A stretch of DNA of 64,000 nt from Dinghuibacter silviterrae (GCF_004366355.1 NZ_SODV01000001.1:3658001-3722000); one strand, 5' to 3'. Shown: positions 46,532 to 53,488, counted from the stretch's first letter. Made by a program: numbers and translations. Notes: generated by a model not told the origin, from the letters alone.

Positions 46532-47203
46532 TCAATAGGAGTTGACAAGGGCTATGAATTCGGCCCTCTTTTCGCGATAGGTGCCCCTAAACCAGGTGCA
46601 GGCGTCCATGTTGTGCCTTTGGGGGTACATGAGGGCAAACATGGCTTTGACGTCCTCCCCTTTCTTGAAGGCTTGTTGGGCGACCTTTATGTATACGGGT
46701 CCGTTGGCGTTTATGAAATCGAGTCCTCCCTTGCATTGGTTAAGGTCAGCGCCTCTGTCGTCGATGGTGGCCGTGATGGAAAGTTTCCAAAATGCGTCAT
46801 CATGGAAGTTCATGAGGAAGTCTCCATAGTCTTTTCTGACGGCATCGTTCGTTTGATAATTGTGTATTTCTCCGATGGGGTTCCCGCCTGGGTTGAAGAT
46901 ATAGGTTCTCAGGGCATCCAAAAAGTAGTAATCTATGTCGCCATAGAAATCGGGATTGCCGATGGCGCGGATTTCGGTAGTTGTAAAAAGTTTTAAAATA
47001 GGACTGTGGAGTGGGTTGGGGTCAATAATGCTAGGCCATAAGCTGCCTCTTTTTTCTTGCATCCAATCCCAGCCCATTTCCTTTCTCACTTTCACGGTTT
47101 GGGGATCCTCACACGAGGTGGTTGAAAAATGTTGACCTGGTTTTGGATTGTTGGTAAATCCCAAAACGATGAATAACGACAAGATGCAGGTAATTAGTTT
47201 CAT
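46532..47203 (-). CDS. Secreted hypothetical protein
   Basis: 223 residues, with a signal peptide at about 1-17 (KLITCILSLFIVLGF). The mature protein (VRKEMGWDWMQEKRGSLWPS, LKLFTTTEIRAIGNPDFYGD, IDYYFLDALRTYIFNPGGNP, MDACTWFRGTYREKRAEFIA) has no motif I recognise. Two Cys (QCKGG, DACTW) could form a disulfide. It stands alone between the 2H protein and the divergent ThuA-like gene. Confidence 0.6.
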   Translation of the reverse strand: MKLITCILSLFIVLGFTNNPKPGQHFSTTSCEDPQTVKVRKEMGWDWMQEKRGSLWPSIIDPNPLHSPILKLFTTTEIRAIGNPDFYGDIDYYFLDALRTYIFNPGGNPIGEIHNYQTNDAVRKDYGDFLMNFHDDAFWKLSITATIDDRGADLNQCKGGLDFINANGPVYIKVAQQAFKKGEDVKAMFALMYPQRHNMDACTWFRGTYREKRAEFIALVNSY

Positions 47204-47393
47204 AACAATAGTTATTAGGTTGAAAGTAAATGGCTTGGCTTGTAAGGGTATGTTTTGGAGGGATGGGAAAATTCGAACACATGATAAGATGAATATTGGG
47301 CAAAAAGAACGGGGAAAACACCCTTTTTGACACTGTAGGTTGGACTAGTGCAGGAAGTACCCAGATGATGAGCCTAAAGGCTTACCTTGGATC

Positions 47394-48320
47394 ATGCGAT
47401 CAATATTATATTGTTTGTTTATTTGCTCGTTCTTCCCGGGGGCATTCGCGCAAGCGCAGGACACCCCCAGGAAACTGATCAGTGTTCTCATCGTGGATGG
47501 GTTCAGCAATCATGACTGGAAACAAACTAGCTTGATGACGAAACGGATCCTTGAAGAATCCGGGCGTTTTACAGTGTCTATTTCCACTGCGCCCGGTACG
47601 GTAGACGATACGGGCTGGGCTTCCTGGAACCCGGAATTTGAGGAATACGACGTCGTCATCCAAAACACCAATAACATTCAAAATCCCGCCCTGCGCTGGC
47701 CCAGAAGGGTGGAAGAGCGGCTGGAAAAGTATGTCAGGGCGGGCGGGGGCTTGTATATCCTGCACTCGGCCAATAATGCCTTTCCGCAGTGGGAGGCCTA
47801 CAATCAAATGATCGGGCTGGGATGGCGCCCCAAGGAGACGGGTTATGCGCTGGAAATTGATTCCGCAGGCCGAATCATCCGCATACCGCCAGGGCAGGGA
47901 GAGGGCACCAACCATGGGTCCAGGTTTGACGCCGTCATCCACATCCTGCACCGTCATCCCATCAATGAGGGCTATCCGGAAGCCTGGAAGACAGCCTCCA
48001 TGGAATTGTACCGGTATGCGCGCGGGCCCGCGGAGAATATTACGATATTGTCGGCGGCCAGGGATAGCGTCACCGGCAACATTTGGCCTGTCGAGTGGGT
48101 GGTTAGGTACGGGAAAGGAAACGTCTACGTCTCCAGCATGGGGCATTTGTGGAAGGGCGACACCTACCCCATAAGTTATAGGTGTATCGGTTTTCAGACG
48201 ACTATGATTCGCGCAGCAGAGTGGCTGGGCACCGGGCGGGTAACGTATCCCATACCTGCCAACTTTCCTACCGGGGATGCCGTCAGCGTACGTGCTGAGA
48301 GCGTCAAGCTGGCTTACTGA
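47394..48320 (+). CDS. Secreted ThuA-like domain protein
   Basis: 308 residues, with a signal peptide at about 1-19 (ILYCLFICSFFPGAFAQ). The ThuA fold, a glutamine-amidotransferase-like flavodoxin fold, is visible: ISVLIVDGFSNHDWKQTSLM, YDVVIQNTNNI, LEKYVRAGGGLYILHSANNA, GSRFDAVIHILHRHPINEGY, then GKGNVYVSSMGHLWKGDTYP. ThuA proteins occur in sugar and trehalose utilisation loci. Enzymatic role unproven. It overlaps the convergent S51 peptidase gene by 17 bases. Confidence 0.85.
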   Translation: MRSILYCLFICSFFPGAFAQAQDTPRKLISVLIVDGFSNHDWKQTSLMTKRILEESGRFTVSISTAPGTVDDTGWASWNPEFEEYDVVIQNTNNIQNPALRWPRRVEERLEKYVRAGGGLYILHSANNAFPQWEAYNQMIGLGWRPKETGYALEIDSAGRIIRIPPGQGEGTNHGSRFDAVIHILHRHPINEGYPEAWKTASMELYRYARGPAENITILSAARDSVTGNIWPVEWVVRYGKGNVYVSSMGHLWKGDTYPISYRCIGFQTTMIRAAEWLGTGRVTYPIPANFPTGDAVSVRAESVKLAY

Positions 48321-49050
48321 AAAACTTCCACTGTCCCTCCGAAACGATGTCAACCTGACCTGCTACAACTTTGATCGCGGTTTGATCGTCAATTGCATAA
48401 ACGGCTCTGGGAATTTTTGCAGCCCATTTTTCTGCATTCGGCCCGCAAGCGTCCGGGAAATGAGGATTATTAAAGTGTGGAATTACCGCGAAATCGGTCA
48501 GCCCTGCACCCTTGCCTGTAATGAAGGTTCTGCTGATTTCGCCCTCTCCTGTATTGAATACCACATTTTCCATAGTCAGCGGCGTCCCGCTGCCGCCCCT
48601 CGGATTACTATAGGTCTCGCCGAAGATAACGCCTACAGCCATACTGCCGGCACTTACGCCAACATAGACCAAGTTTTTGTTTAGAAGAGAAGTCAATACC
48701 TCGGTAAGTCCTGCTTGTTCGAACCAGTACGCCAGATACAGCGGATCGCCGCCCCAAACCAACAGCGCGTCCGCGTCCTCCAGCGAAGATACCCATATAT
48801 CTTTTTTAATACTGGGAAGTGCGGTGAACTCAAAGAGCCCCATCGTTTTCCAGCCCAGGTCAACAAGAGCGCCTTTCATCTTTCCTGCGATCGGCCACCA
48901 TGCATAATTCGGTCCGCCCATGAATGGGTAAACGCCTGTCGGGACGAAAAGTGCGTTCGACTCACTGATGGGCTTGCCCAAGAGCTGTACGAGCGCGTTT
49001 TCAATACTTTTATTGGAAATACCGGAAGAAGTCAAAAGTAGTTTCGTCAT
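48304..49050 (-). CDS. Peptidase E-like S51 family protein
   Basis: 248 residues from the ATG at 49050 (MTKLLLTSSGISNKSIENAL); the upstream in-frame extension lies beyond a good -7 element. Class I amidotransferase-like fold: ALLVWGGDPLYLAYWFEQ, nucleophile Ser133 in YVGVSAGSMAVG, and IPHFNNPHF with the His. These residues match S51 dipeptidase E and cyanophycinase relatives. Probably cytoplasmic. It is the last chromosomal-type gene before the island; 203 bases separate its start from the first 46-bp site. Confidence 0.85.
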   Translation of the reverse strand: MTKLLLTSSGISNKSIENALVQLLGKPISESNALFVPTGVYPFMGGPNYAWWPIAGKMKGALVDLGWKTMGLFEFTALPSIKKDIWVSSLEDADALLVWGGDPLYLAYWFEQAGLTEVLTSLLNKNLVYVGVSAGSMAVGVIFGETYSNPRGGSGTPLTMENVVFNTGEGEISRTFITGKGAGLTDFAVIPHFNNPHFPDACGPNAEKWAAKIPRAVYAIDDQTAIKVVAGQVDIVSEGQWKFFSKPA

Positions 49051-49055
49051 GAGAA

Positions 49056-49063
49056 CAAAAATA
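49056..49063 (-). promoter_or_regulatory. -7 element TATTTTTG for the S51 peptidase gene
   Basis: Exact TAnnTTTG on the minus strand, five bases before the ATG at 49050. This supports that start and a nearly leaderless transcript. Confidence 0.45.
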
Positions 49064-49181
49064 ATTGTTATATCGAGTAAACCGGCGGCAATGGCGACAA
49101 AGAGGAGGGGTGAAAGCGCCAACGGGCGGAGAAATTGGGCCGAGGTTATAGCTTCCGGAATGGGTTCTGAATTATGGTTGG

Positions 49182-49224
49182 GATGACTGGATTACCTCCG
49201 ACGCTGCGCGCCTCCGGTGATCCA
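49182..49224 (+). repeat. 43-bp repeat A, copy 1 (imperfect palindrome)
   Basis: Begins GATGACTGGATTACC and ends CCTCCGGTGATCCA. It differs by one base from the copy at 52110-52152. The outer TGGATTACC/GGTGATCCA arms and an inner GC-rich hairpin make it palindromic. It lies 29 bases left of the first 46-bp site. Confidence 0.8.
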
Positions 49225-49253
49225 TAACGGGGGAGGCCTAACGCCACCGCTTA

Positions 49254-49299
49254 GTCGACGTGGCTGTACATTTTTCGAACCAGTTTTATCACGACTTAA
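49254..49299 (+). repeat. 46-bp att-like site, copy 1 (left boundary)
   Basis: GTCG, then 17 bases (ACGTGGCTGTACATTTT), TCGAACC, 10 bases, CGACTTAA. It aligns without gaps to the five other copies. The following TGAT is shared with the copy inside the recombinase gene. Confidence 0.65.
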
Positions 49300-49370
49300 T
49301 GATAATCAATATGCTGCAATTATTTATAAAGGATTCATTTGCAGCGTTTTAAAACATCTCCCAAATTTAC

Positions 49371-49378
49371 TAACTTTA
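49371..49378 (+). promoter_or_regulatory. -7 element TAACTTTA before the antitoxin gene
   Basis: Matches TAnnTTTR, five bases before the ATG at 49384. Confidence 0.45.
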
Positions 49379-49383
49379 CACCG

Positions 49384-49611
49384 ATGAGAACAATAACCCT
49401 CTATATGCCAGATTCCCTCGGCATGGAAAACAGAGAGGTAGCTATGCTTGTTGCCAGTCGGCTATATGAGCAGGGGAAACTTTCGCTTGGACAGGCAGCC
49501 GAAGTGGCTGGTCTGACCAAGAGGTCATTTGCAGAGCTCCTCGGTTCATATAATGTCTCCATCTTCAATTATCCCGCTTCCGATTTGTCAAGGGATGTAG
49601 CGAATGCCTAA
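49384..49611 (+). CDS. UPF0175-family antitoxin
   Basis: 75 residues from the ATG at 49384 (MRTITLYMPDSLGMENREVA), supported by the -7 element. LVASRLYEQGKLSLGQAAEV, then AGLTKRSFAELLGSYNVSIF is the UPF0175 signature, a small ribbon-helix-helix-like protein that pairs with PIN-domain DUF3368 toxins. Its end overlaps the start of exactly such a toxin gene by 8 bases, the normal arrangement. First cargo gene of the island. Confidence 0.85.
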   Translation: MRTITLYMPDSLGMENREVAMLVASRLYEQGKLSLGQAAEVAGLTKRSFAELLGSYNVSIFNYPASDLSRDVANA

Positions 49612-49783
49612 GACCATTATTTCTGATACGAGTTGTTTTATCGTTTTGACCAATATTGGTGAACTCGATCTACTTCATAAGGTCTATGGGTCAATAGTGA
49701 CAACTGTTGATATTGCCATAGAATTCGGTGAGCCGCTTCCTGATAAGGCTTGTCATGGGTCGGGCAAAGGAACATGCCGTTAA
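49604..49783 (+). pseudogene. Truncated PIN-domain (DUF3368) toxin
   Basis: 59 codons only; intact family members have about 150. The start PKTIISDTSCFIVLTNIGEL, then DLLHKVYGSIVTT and IEFGEPLPD is a normal DUF3368 N terminus with the first catalytic Asp (SDTS). Homology stops after LPD (about 49747), and the frame ends in unrelated KACHGSGKGTCR. The remaining acidic residues are lost, so the RNase should be inactive. It overlaps the antitoxin gene. The break lies about 140 bases before the second 46-bp site. Confidence 0.75.
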
Positions 49784-49856
49784 AGGTGGCAATATTCGAA
49801 CCAACAGGCATTGATTTTGAATGCTCGGTATTCCGCTATTACGGTTATAAAAAATG

Positions 49857-49879
49857 AAACCCGCCGTGGTGGCGGGTTT
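49857..49879 (+). terminator. Hairpin preceding site copy 2
   Basis: AAACCCGCC pairs with GGCGGGTTT around GTGGT and is followed by TTGAATTTTGG. It lies 9 bases before the 46-bp site, the same distance as at copy 4. Either a terminator or part of the recombination site. Confidence 0.6.
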
Positions 49880-49888
49880 TGAATTTTG

Positions 49889-49934
49889 GTCGCCCTGGCA
49901 GGACAATTCTCGAACCGGTTTGTCGGCGACCTAA
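49889..49934 (+). repeat. 46-bp att-like site, copy 2
   Basis: GTCG, 17 bases (CCCTGGCAGGACAATTC), TCGAACC, 10 bases, CGACCTAA. In the first 28 bases it is the copy most similar to the one inside the recombinase gene (19 of 28 identical). Confidence 0.65.
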
Positions 49935-50206
49935 GGCGATTAGCGAACCTAGCGAATTGAAAGTCATCGAATAAAGCATCTCTCATATTTTCTCATGTTG
50001 AAATGAAATAATTAAGAAAATGTTAGAAGCCATCTCTTTAACTTAACCAGCTTTGCGCAAAAAAGGGTATTTCACGGGTAAGTCGGTTACCTTTTTTTGC
50101 AATCTTGCAGATATGAGTCCGATAACTGGAAAACTGGCTTTTCTGAAAGAATCTATCTCGTACCGCACTTGGCCTATATCGGGCCTTGGTGTAAATTTTG
50201 ATACTG

Positions 50207-50749
50207 ATGAACAAGTGCTTTGGAATATTTATCCGCATTAAGGCCGTCCATGGGCTTTTGTTAAGCTTCGTTATTGTCGCCGTGACTTCGGTTATGGGTT
50301 GTCACAAGTCGGGATCGGACACGAGCCAGTGTAATAATTTTGAGGTCCCGGACCCGTTGATTCTTGAGTTAAAGGAGAATGGACAGTATATAACCGATAG
50401 CGCGTTTCTTGCGAAAATCAAGATGAGTTATACGTCTGGCAGCTCGAAGCAGTACGTTTCGGATCTTAGTGTATCGGATGGGATGCCGGAGTCGGATGGC
50501 ATTCGCCACTTTGTGATGACGACAAGCGTAGCGCCGCTTTATAGTGCGCAGTCAGGGATAAAAACGTATACACTGGAGTATCCGGACGGTTCTGCGTCTG
50601 ATGTGGTGTATGTGGACATGGAAAGGAGTTTGGCTACCAATTGCCAATTCAGGATGCAGTCGCTGTTGATTGATGGGAGGCGACCGCAGACGGACTCGTT
50701 GATTTTGGGTGGGGGATATGATTCGACGTATGTCGTTGTTCATTTATAA
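50207..50749 (+). CDS. Lipoprotein of unknown function
   Basis: 180 residues from the ATG at 50207 (MNKCFGIFIRIKAVHG), giving a hydrophobic segment and the lipobox SVMGC. The mature part (FEVPDPLILELKENGQYITD, YVSDLSVSDGMPESDGIRHF, YTLEYPDGSASDVVYVDMER, TDSLILGGGYDSTYVVVH) is beta-rich and typical of small Bacteroidota lipoproteins, but fits no named family I know. An unusual cargo type for a mobile cassette. Convergent with the sigma-factor remnant. Confidence 0.65.
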   Translation: MNKCFGIFIRIKAVHGLLLSFVIVAVTSVMGCHKSGSDTSQCNNFEVPDPLILELKENGQYITDSAFLAKIKMSYTSGSSKQYVSDLSVSDGMPESDGIRHFVMTTSVAPLYSAQSGIKTYTLEYPDGSASDVVYVDMERSLATNCQFRMQSLLIDGRRPQTDSLILGGGYDSTYVVVHL

Positions 50750-50766
50750 ACCCCGATTTGGTTTAT

Positions 50767-51048
50767 TCAAATAACTGCGGGTTTTTGGGTTGGAGCGCAA
50801 TCATTTAAAAAGGATTTGATGGCTCGCAAATTCTCAAAGTTCTCCATGAGCCTCCACAACTTTATAAATATATCAGAAACCAAATCTTTTGCACTTTCGA
50901 TATCGGCTATAAACTCCTGTGTATAGTAGCAAATTGCTCCGTAGTGCTTTAGGAATAGTTGGTCAAAAGCTCGCGTTTTTCCTCTTCGAAACTTTACCAC
51001 TAAGAAGTCCTCTTCTGAAACCGTATCTACCAATTGGTCAGATGCCAT
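50767..51048 (-). pseudogene. Truncated ECF-type sigma-70 factor
   Basis: 93 codons from the ATG at 51048 (MASDQLVDTVSEEDFLVVKF). Region 2 is clear: GKTRAFDQLFLKHYGAICYY, IESAKDLVSDIFIKLWRLME, LRAIKSFL. Homology ends there; the rest (NDCAPTQKPAVI) is not sigma-like, and region 4, needed for -35 recognition, is absent. Presumably a remnant of an FecI-like sigma gene cut by rearrangement. Confidence 0.75.
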
Positions 51049-51058
51049 AACTCGACTG

Positions 51059-51454
51059 TTAAGGTGTCGGAATTGGACGAGGGGTATAAGGCTGTATAGG
51101 GGGAAAAGGTATTGAATCGGGATTGCAATAGGGATAGTAATAACGTCCATTAAAGATGTATTCCCCCCATTGCCAGAAATGGAGGGGATTTCTGGCAAAC
51201 GTCCTAAATAAGGTTTTGTTCGGCGAACCCGTTGTGTCGAGATAACTCTCCCACTGCTTGTTCATCATAACCCTGTCAGTCCCGAACATTGGATATTCCC
51301 TGAATACAAAACGCCCATCTTTATTACTGAATGTATAGGAGTTGAAGGCAGATTGTATTGGAAACAGATTGGGCACTAGTATGACTATGCCTAATGTAAT
51401 TAGGACTATTTTTGTTAGTCGACTTCGGAATTTTATGGGATCAATAAAAATCAT
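51059..51454 (-). CDS. Hypothetical protein with one membrane segment
   Basis: 131 residues from the ATG at 51454 (MIFIDPIKFRSRLTKI). One span at about 15-35 (IVLITLGIVILVPNLFPIQS), then a soluble part (DGRFVFREYPMFGTDRVMMN, FARNPLHFWQWGEYIFN) with a Pro-rich end. Start and upstream stop overlap as ATGA with the secreted protein gene, so the two are translationally coupled. No family recognised. Confidence 0.55.
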   Translation of the reverse strand: MIFIDPIKFRSRLTKIVLITLGIVILVPNLFPIQSAFNSYTFSNKDGRFVFREYPMFGTDRVMMNKQWESYLDTTGSPNKTLFRTFARNPLHFWQWGEYIFNGRYYYPYCNPDSIPFPPIQPYTPRPIPTP

Positions 51455-51876
51455 CGGGAAGCTCGTTTTATCGACATCCACTCATCTTTAAAGTATTTTT
51501 GCCAATCCTCCTTTCGTTCATCCGGAATTTCATAGCAGTCCATTGTATTGCCGTTCATAAAAAAGCCACCGAAGGTACTTACATAAACTTCTATTCTCTG
51601 ACCGGTTTCTGTCTGAGCCGTACATATATAGACCCCTTCCCAGTAAGGTCGAATTTCTTTTGGTATTTTGGTGACGCTGCTAAAAAATTGTTGTAGTGTT
51701 TGTAGGCTCAAACGGACGGAGTCGAATTGAGACAATGAATCGATAGGCGAATTATAGTGAATGCGAGGGACGTCGTACATTTTCCAGTTCGTTGTTTTTG
51801 ACCAGTCTATTTCTTGCGCTTTGACACCAATCGGGGAGAAATATACAGCTACTAGGATGGTTATTATTGATTTCAT
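51451..51876 (-). CDS. Secreted hypothetical protein
   Basis: 141 residues, with a signal peptide at about 1-20 (IITILVAVYFSPIGVKA). The mature part (IDWSKTTNWKMYDVPRIHYN, FDSVRLSLQTLQQFFSSVTK, IEVYVSTFGGFFMNGNTMDC, DWQKYFKDEWMSIK) matches nothing I know. Cotranscribed with the membrane protein that follows; together they could be an effector and immunity pair, but that is speculation from the arrangement only. Confidence 0.6.
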   Translation of the reverse strand: MKSIITILVAVYFSPIGVKAQEIDWSKTTNWKMYDVPRIHYNSPIDSLSQFDSVRLSLQTLQQFFSSVTKIPKEIRPYWEGVYICTAQTETGQRIEVYVSTFGGFFMNGNTMDCYEIPDERKEDWQKYFKDEWMSIKRASR

Positions 51877-51937
51877 TGAAAGAGAAATTTAGTAATCGCA
51901 GATTTTAATGGAATTGATGGAGATATAATAAAGTCTC

Positions 51938-52063
51938 TTACAGCTCCTCCGGCAACAAAAAATGTCCTGGTCCGCAATTTTCAATTACCGTAGATATTTC
52001 GCTGAAGGAGCGGTCGAATAAATTCAAATGCGCCGTTAATTGTTGGAAAATATCAGAGTTCAT
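51938..52063 (-). CDS. Possible small protein, 41 residues
   Basis: An ATG at 52063 opens a frame NSDIFQQLTAHLNLFDRSFS, then EISTVIENCGPGHFLLPEEL. It is acidic, lies 61 bases upstream of the secreted protein gene on the same strand, and has plausible codon use. Too short to be sure. Confidence 0.35.
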   Translation of the reverse strand: MNSDIFQQLTAHLNLFDRSFSEISTVIENCGPGHFLLPEEL

Positions 52064-52109
52064 TTCGAGCACAACCAAATATATTAAAATTGGGTGGTGA
52101 TATTGATAA

Positions 52110-52152
52110 GATGACTGGATTACCTCCGGCGCTGCGCGCCTCCGGTGATCCA
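52110..52152 (+). repeat. 43-bp repeat A, copy 2
   Basis: 42 of 43 bases identical to 49182-49224, same orientation, and again just left of a 46-bp site. Confidence 0.8.
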
Positions 52153-52178
52153 GAAGGTGGGGTGTCCAAAACCCTACC

Positions 52179-52303
52179 GCTTTCTGATCAAGCCCCCTTC
52201 GGGGTCTTTTTTATGCCTGCGCGTCCCCGTCGGAGCAAGCTCCGCCGTTGCCGCTCCGACATAAAAAAACCTGCCGCATTCGCGGCAGGTTTGATCAGAA
52301 AGC
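52179..52303. repeat. 125-bp foldback element with 13-bp terminal inverted repeats
   Basis: GCTTTCTGATCAA (52179-52191) and TTGATCAGAAAGC (52291-52303) are perfect inverted copies. Inside are a CCCC/GGGG stem followed by TCTTTTTT (terminator-like), a GTCGGAGC/GCTCCGAC pair (about 52228-52260) and an 11-bp hairpin AAACCTGCCGC/GCGGCAGGTTT (52267-52292). It sits between flanks that are contiguous at site copy 1, so it looks inserted. Confidence 0.65.
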
Positions 52304-52314
52304 TGCAGGCTTTT

Positions 52315-52360
52315 GTCGACCTGGCTGTACTTACTTCGAACCTTTTTTGGGCCGATATTA
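52315..52360 (+). repeat. 46-bp att-like site, copy 3
   Basis: GTCG, 17 bases (ACCTGGCTGTACTTACT), TCGAACC, 10 bases, CGATATTA. It shares the GGCTGTAC variant with copy 1. Confidence 0.65.
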
Positions 52361-52457
52361 AAAAATTAAACTTACTGGCATAATCCAGCAATTATTACAT
52401 AATAAATTGCGTATCAACGATTTAATAATAACAATGTTTTGCTTACTCAAAACATTG

Positions 52458-52465
52458 TATTTTTG
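52458..52465 (+). promoter_or_regulatory. -7 element TATTTTTG with upstream TTTG
   Basis: Exact TAnnTTTG, with TTTG at 52438-52441, 16 bases upstream. It would give a leader of several bases before the DUF4160 start at 52480. Confidence 0.5.
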
Positions 52466-52479
52466 CAATAAACTATCTT

Positions 52480-52713
52480 ATGCCAGAGTTATTTAGAATG
52501 TTTGGTATCAGGTTTTTCTTTTTCAGTAATGAGCATTTGCCTATACATGTACATATTAAGAATTCCGACGGAGAGGCCAAGTTTGAGGTAAATCCTGTTA
52601 AACTCATTGAAAATAAGGGTATAAAAAACAAAGACATTTATTTGGCCGAAAGTATCATTGAAGAAAACCAAGAGATTATAGAAACTAAATGGAAAGAATA
52701 TTTCGGCGCCTAA
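52480..52713 (+). CDS. DUF4160-domain protein
   Basis: 77 residues. PELFRMFGIRFFFFSNEHLP, then IHVHIKNSDGEAKFEVNP is the DUF4160 signature (R-F-F-F-x-S-x-E-H-x-P-x-H-x-H). DUF4160 genes are nearly always followed by a DUF2442 gene, as here, and the pair behaves like a toxin-antitoxin module by distribution. Biochemical function unproven. First gene of a four-gene run with a clear promoter. Confidence 0.85.
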   Translation: MPELFRMFGIRFFFFSNEHLPIHVHIKNSDGEAKFEVNPVKLIENKGIKNKDIYLAESIIEENQEIIETKWKEYFGA

Positions 52714-52723
52714 AATTTAATAT

Positions 52724-52960
52724 ATGCTTACAATTAAGAAAGTCTGGTTCGATGAAACCAGGATTTTTGTTGAACTGAGCGATAACAGGGTAATTGGTAC
52801 TCCAATTGCCTGGTACCCGAATCTCAGAAAAGGTACCTCGAAGCAAATGCAACAATTTGAAGTGTGGGGAAATGGTACCTGGTTGCATTGGGAAGAGCTA
52901 GATGAAGACTTATCCCTGGAGGGTTTTTTGACCTATAAGCAAGAACCGGTTAAAGCATAG
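52724..52960 (+). CDS. DUF2442-domain protein
   Basis: 78 residues. IKKVWFDETRIFVELSDNRV, then IGTPIAWYPNLRKGTSKQMQ and GTWLHWEELDEDLSLEGFL is the DUF2442 pattern. It starts 10 bases after the DUF4160 stop. Some relatives carry a DNA-binding tail; this one does not, but the HTH protein that follows could play that part. Confidence 0.85.
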   Translation: MLTIKKVWFDETRIFVELSDNRVIGTPIAWYPNLRKGTSKQMQQFEVWGNGTWLHWEELDEDLSLEGFLTYKQEPVKA

Positions 52961-52964
52961 CGCC

Positions 52965-53180
52965 ATGACTATTGAAAGCACTCCTCAAGCATTTATTACA
53001 CTTCTAAATGAACGTGGGATATATAAAAAATTAGGTGTCGATCGGTCTACCGTTTCCAATTGGAAACGGGCTCTGGCAGGTCATGATCTTCGGAATATGC
53101 CTTCGCTTGACAAGATGGAAGAAATGTTGAGCAGATATGGTGCAAAGGTAATTTCGGAGAAAGTATGGCGGATAGAATAA
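52965..53180 (+). CDS. Small helix-turn-helix protein
   Basis: 71 residues. GIYKKLGVDRSTVSNWKRAL is a helix-turn-helix, followed by a second helical part (MPSLDKMEEMLSRYGAKVIS). It starts 4 bases after DUF2442, so it is in the same operon. Small Bacteroidota proteins of this form are common in mobile regions and may autoregulate the module. Confidence 0.65.
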   Translation: MTIESTPQAFITLLNERGIYKKLGVDRSTVSNWKRALAGHDLRNMPSLDKMEEMLSRYGAKVISEKVWRIE

Positions 53181-53192
53181 AGATTTTCCAAT

Positions 53193-53339
53193 ATGGCACA
53201 TAAAAGAAAAGGACAACTCACCGTTTCCGGTGAATGGGCAAAACATCTTCGGAAGTTTTTCCGCAGAAAGTTTTGGAAGGGTGAACGTGTAGCCGGGAAA
53301 AAGATCATCATGCAAGAGCGACAGGATCGAGTCGTATAA
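53193..53339 (+). CDS. Small basic protein, 48 residues
   Basis: ATG at 53193, 12 bases after the HTH gene. AHKRKGQLTVSGEWAKHLRK, FFRRKFWKGERVAGKKIIMQ, then ERQDRVV is strongly basic (Lys/Arg near 35 percent). The QLTVSGEWAKHLR ... FWKGER motif recalls a small protein family I associate with Bacteroidota genomes. RNA or DNA binding is likely from charge alone. Confidence 0.6.
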   Translation: MAHKRKGQLTVSGEWAKHLRKFFRRKFWKGERVAGKKIIMQERQDRVV

Positions 53340-53456
53340 TGCAAAGGCCGGTAGATGATTTGTTACTGTGGATGCAGAAGGAAGGTGTTTGTATTCGAAC
53401 CAAATTCTTCCAGATAATCAACCGATTAGTCAATTGACTAAAACCATCAAAAAATG

Positions 53457-53479
53457 AAACCCGCCGTGCTGGCGGGTTT
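53457..53479. terminator. Hairpin preceding site copy 4
   Basis: AAACCCGCC/GGCGGGTTT around GTGCT, flanked by AAAAAATG on the left and TTGAATTATGG on the right. Nearly identical to the hairpin at 49857-49879. Confidence 0.6.
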
Positions 53480-53488
53480 TGAATTATG

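Larger units (their letters stand above)
49784..50206. other. Gene-free stretch holding 46-bp site copy 2 and its hairpin
   Basis: About 420 bases without a convincing gene. It contains an extra TTCGAACC at 49795-49802, a hairpin at 49857-49879, site copy 2 at 49889-49934 and an AT-rich run with TTACCTTTTTTTGC near 50085-50100 that may drive the lipoprotein gene. A 42-codon frame from the ATG at 50113 overlaps the next gene and is not convincing. Confidence 0.5.
52064..52479. other. Gene-free stretch with repeat A, foldback element and site copy 3
   Basis: About 415 bases without a gene. In order: repeat A (52110-52152), a long foldback element (52179-52303), 46-bp site copy 3 (52315-52360), then an AT-rich stretch with the promoter of the DUF4160 gene. 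Confidence 0.6.

Noticed and set aside
49780-49986. Minus-strand frame with a segment like ENCPARxTxIQNPPxRRVSFF, also seen at 53308-53523
   Set aside because: The shared peptide is only the translation of the repeated hairpin and site sequence; the flanking residues are unrelated.
50053-50241. Plus-strand frame of 62 codons before the lipoprotein gene
   Set aside because: Begins with TTG, overlaps the lipoprotein start in another frame and has no recognisable features.
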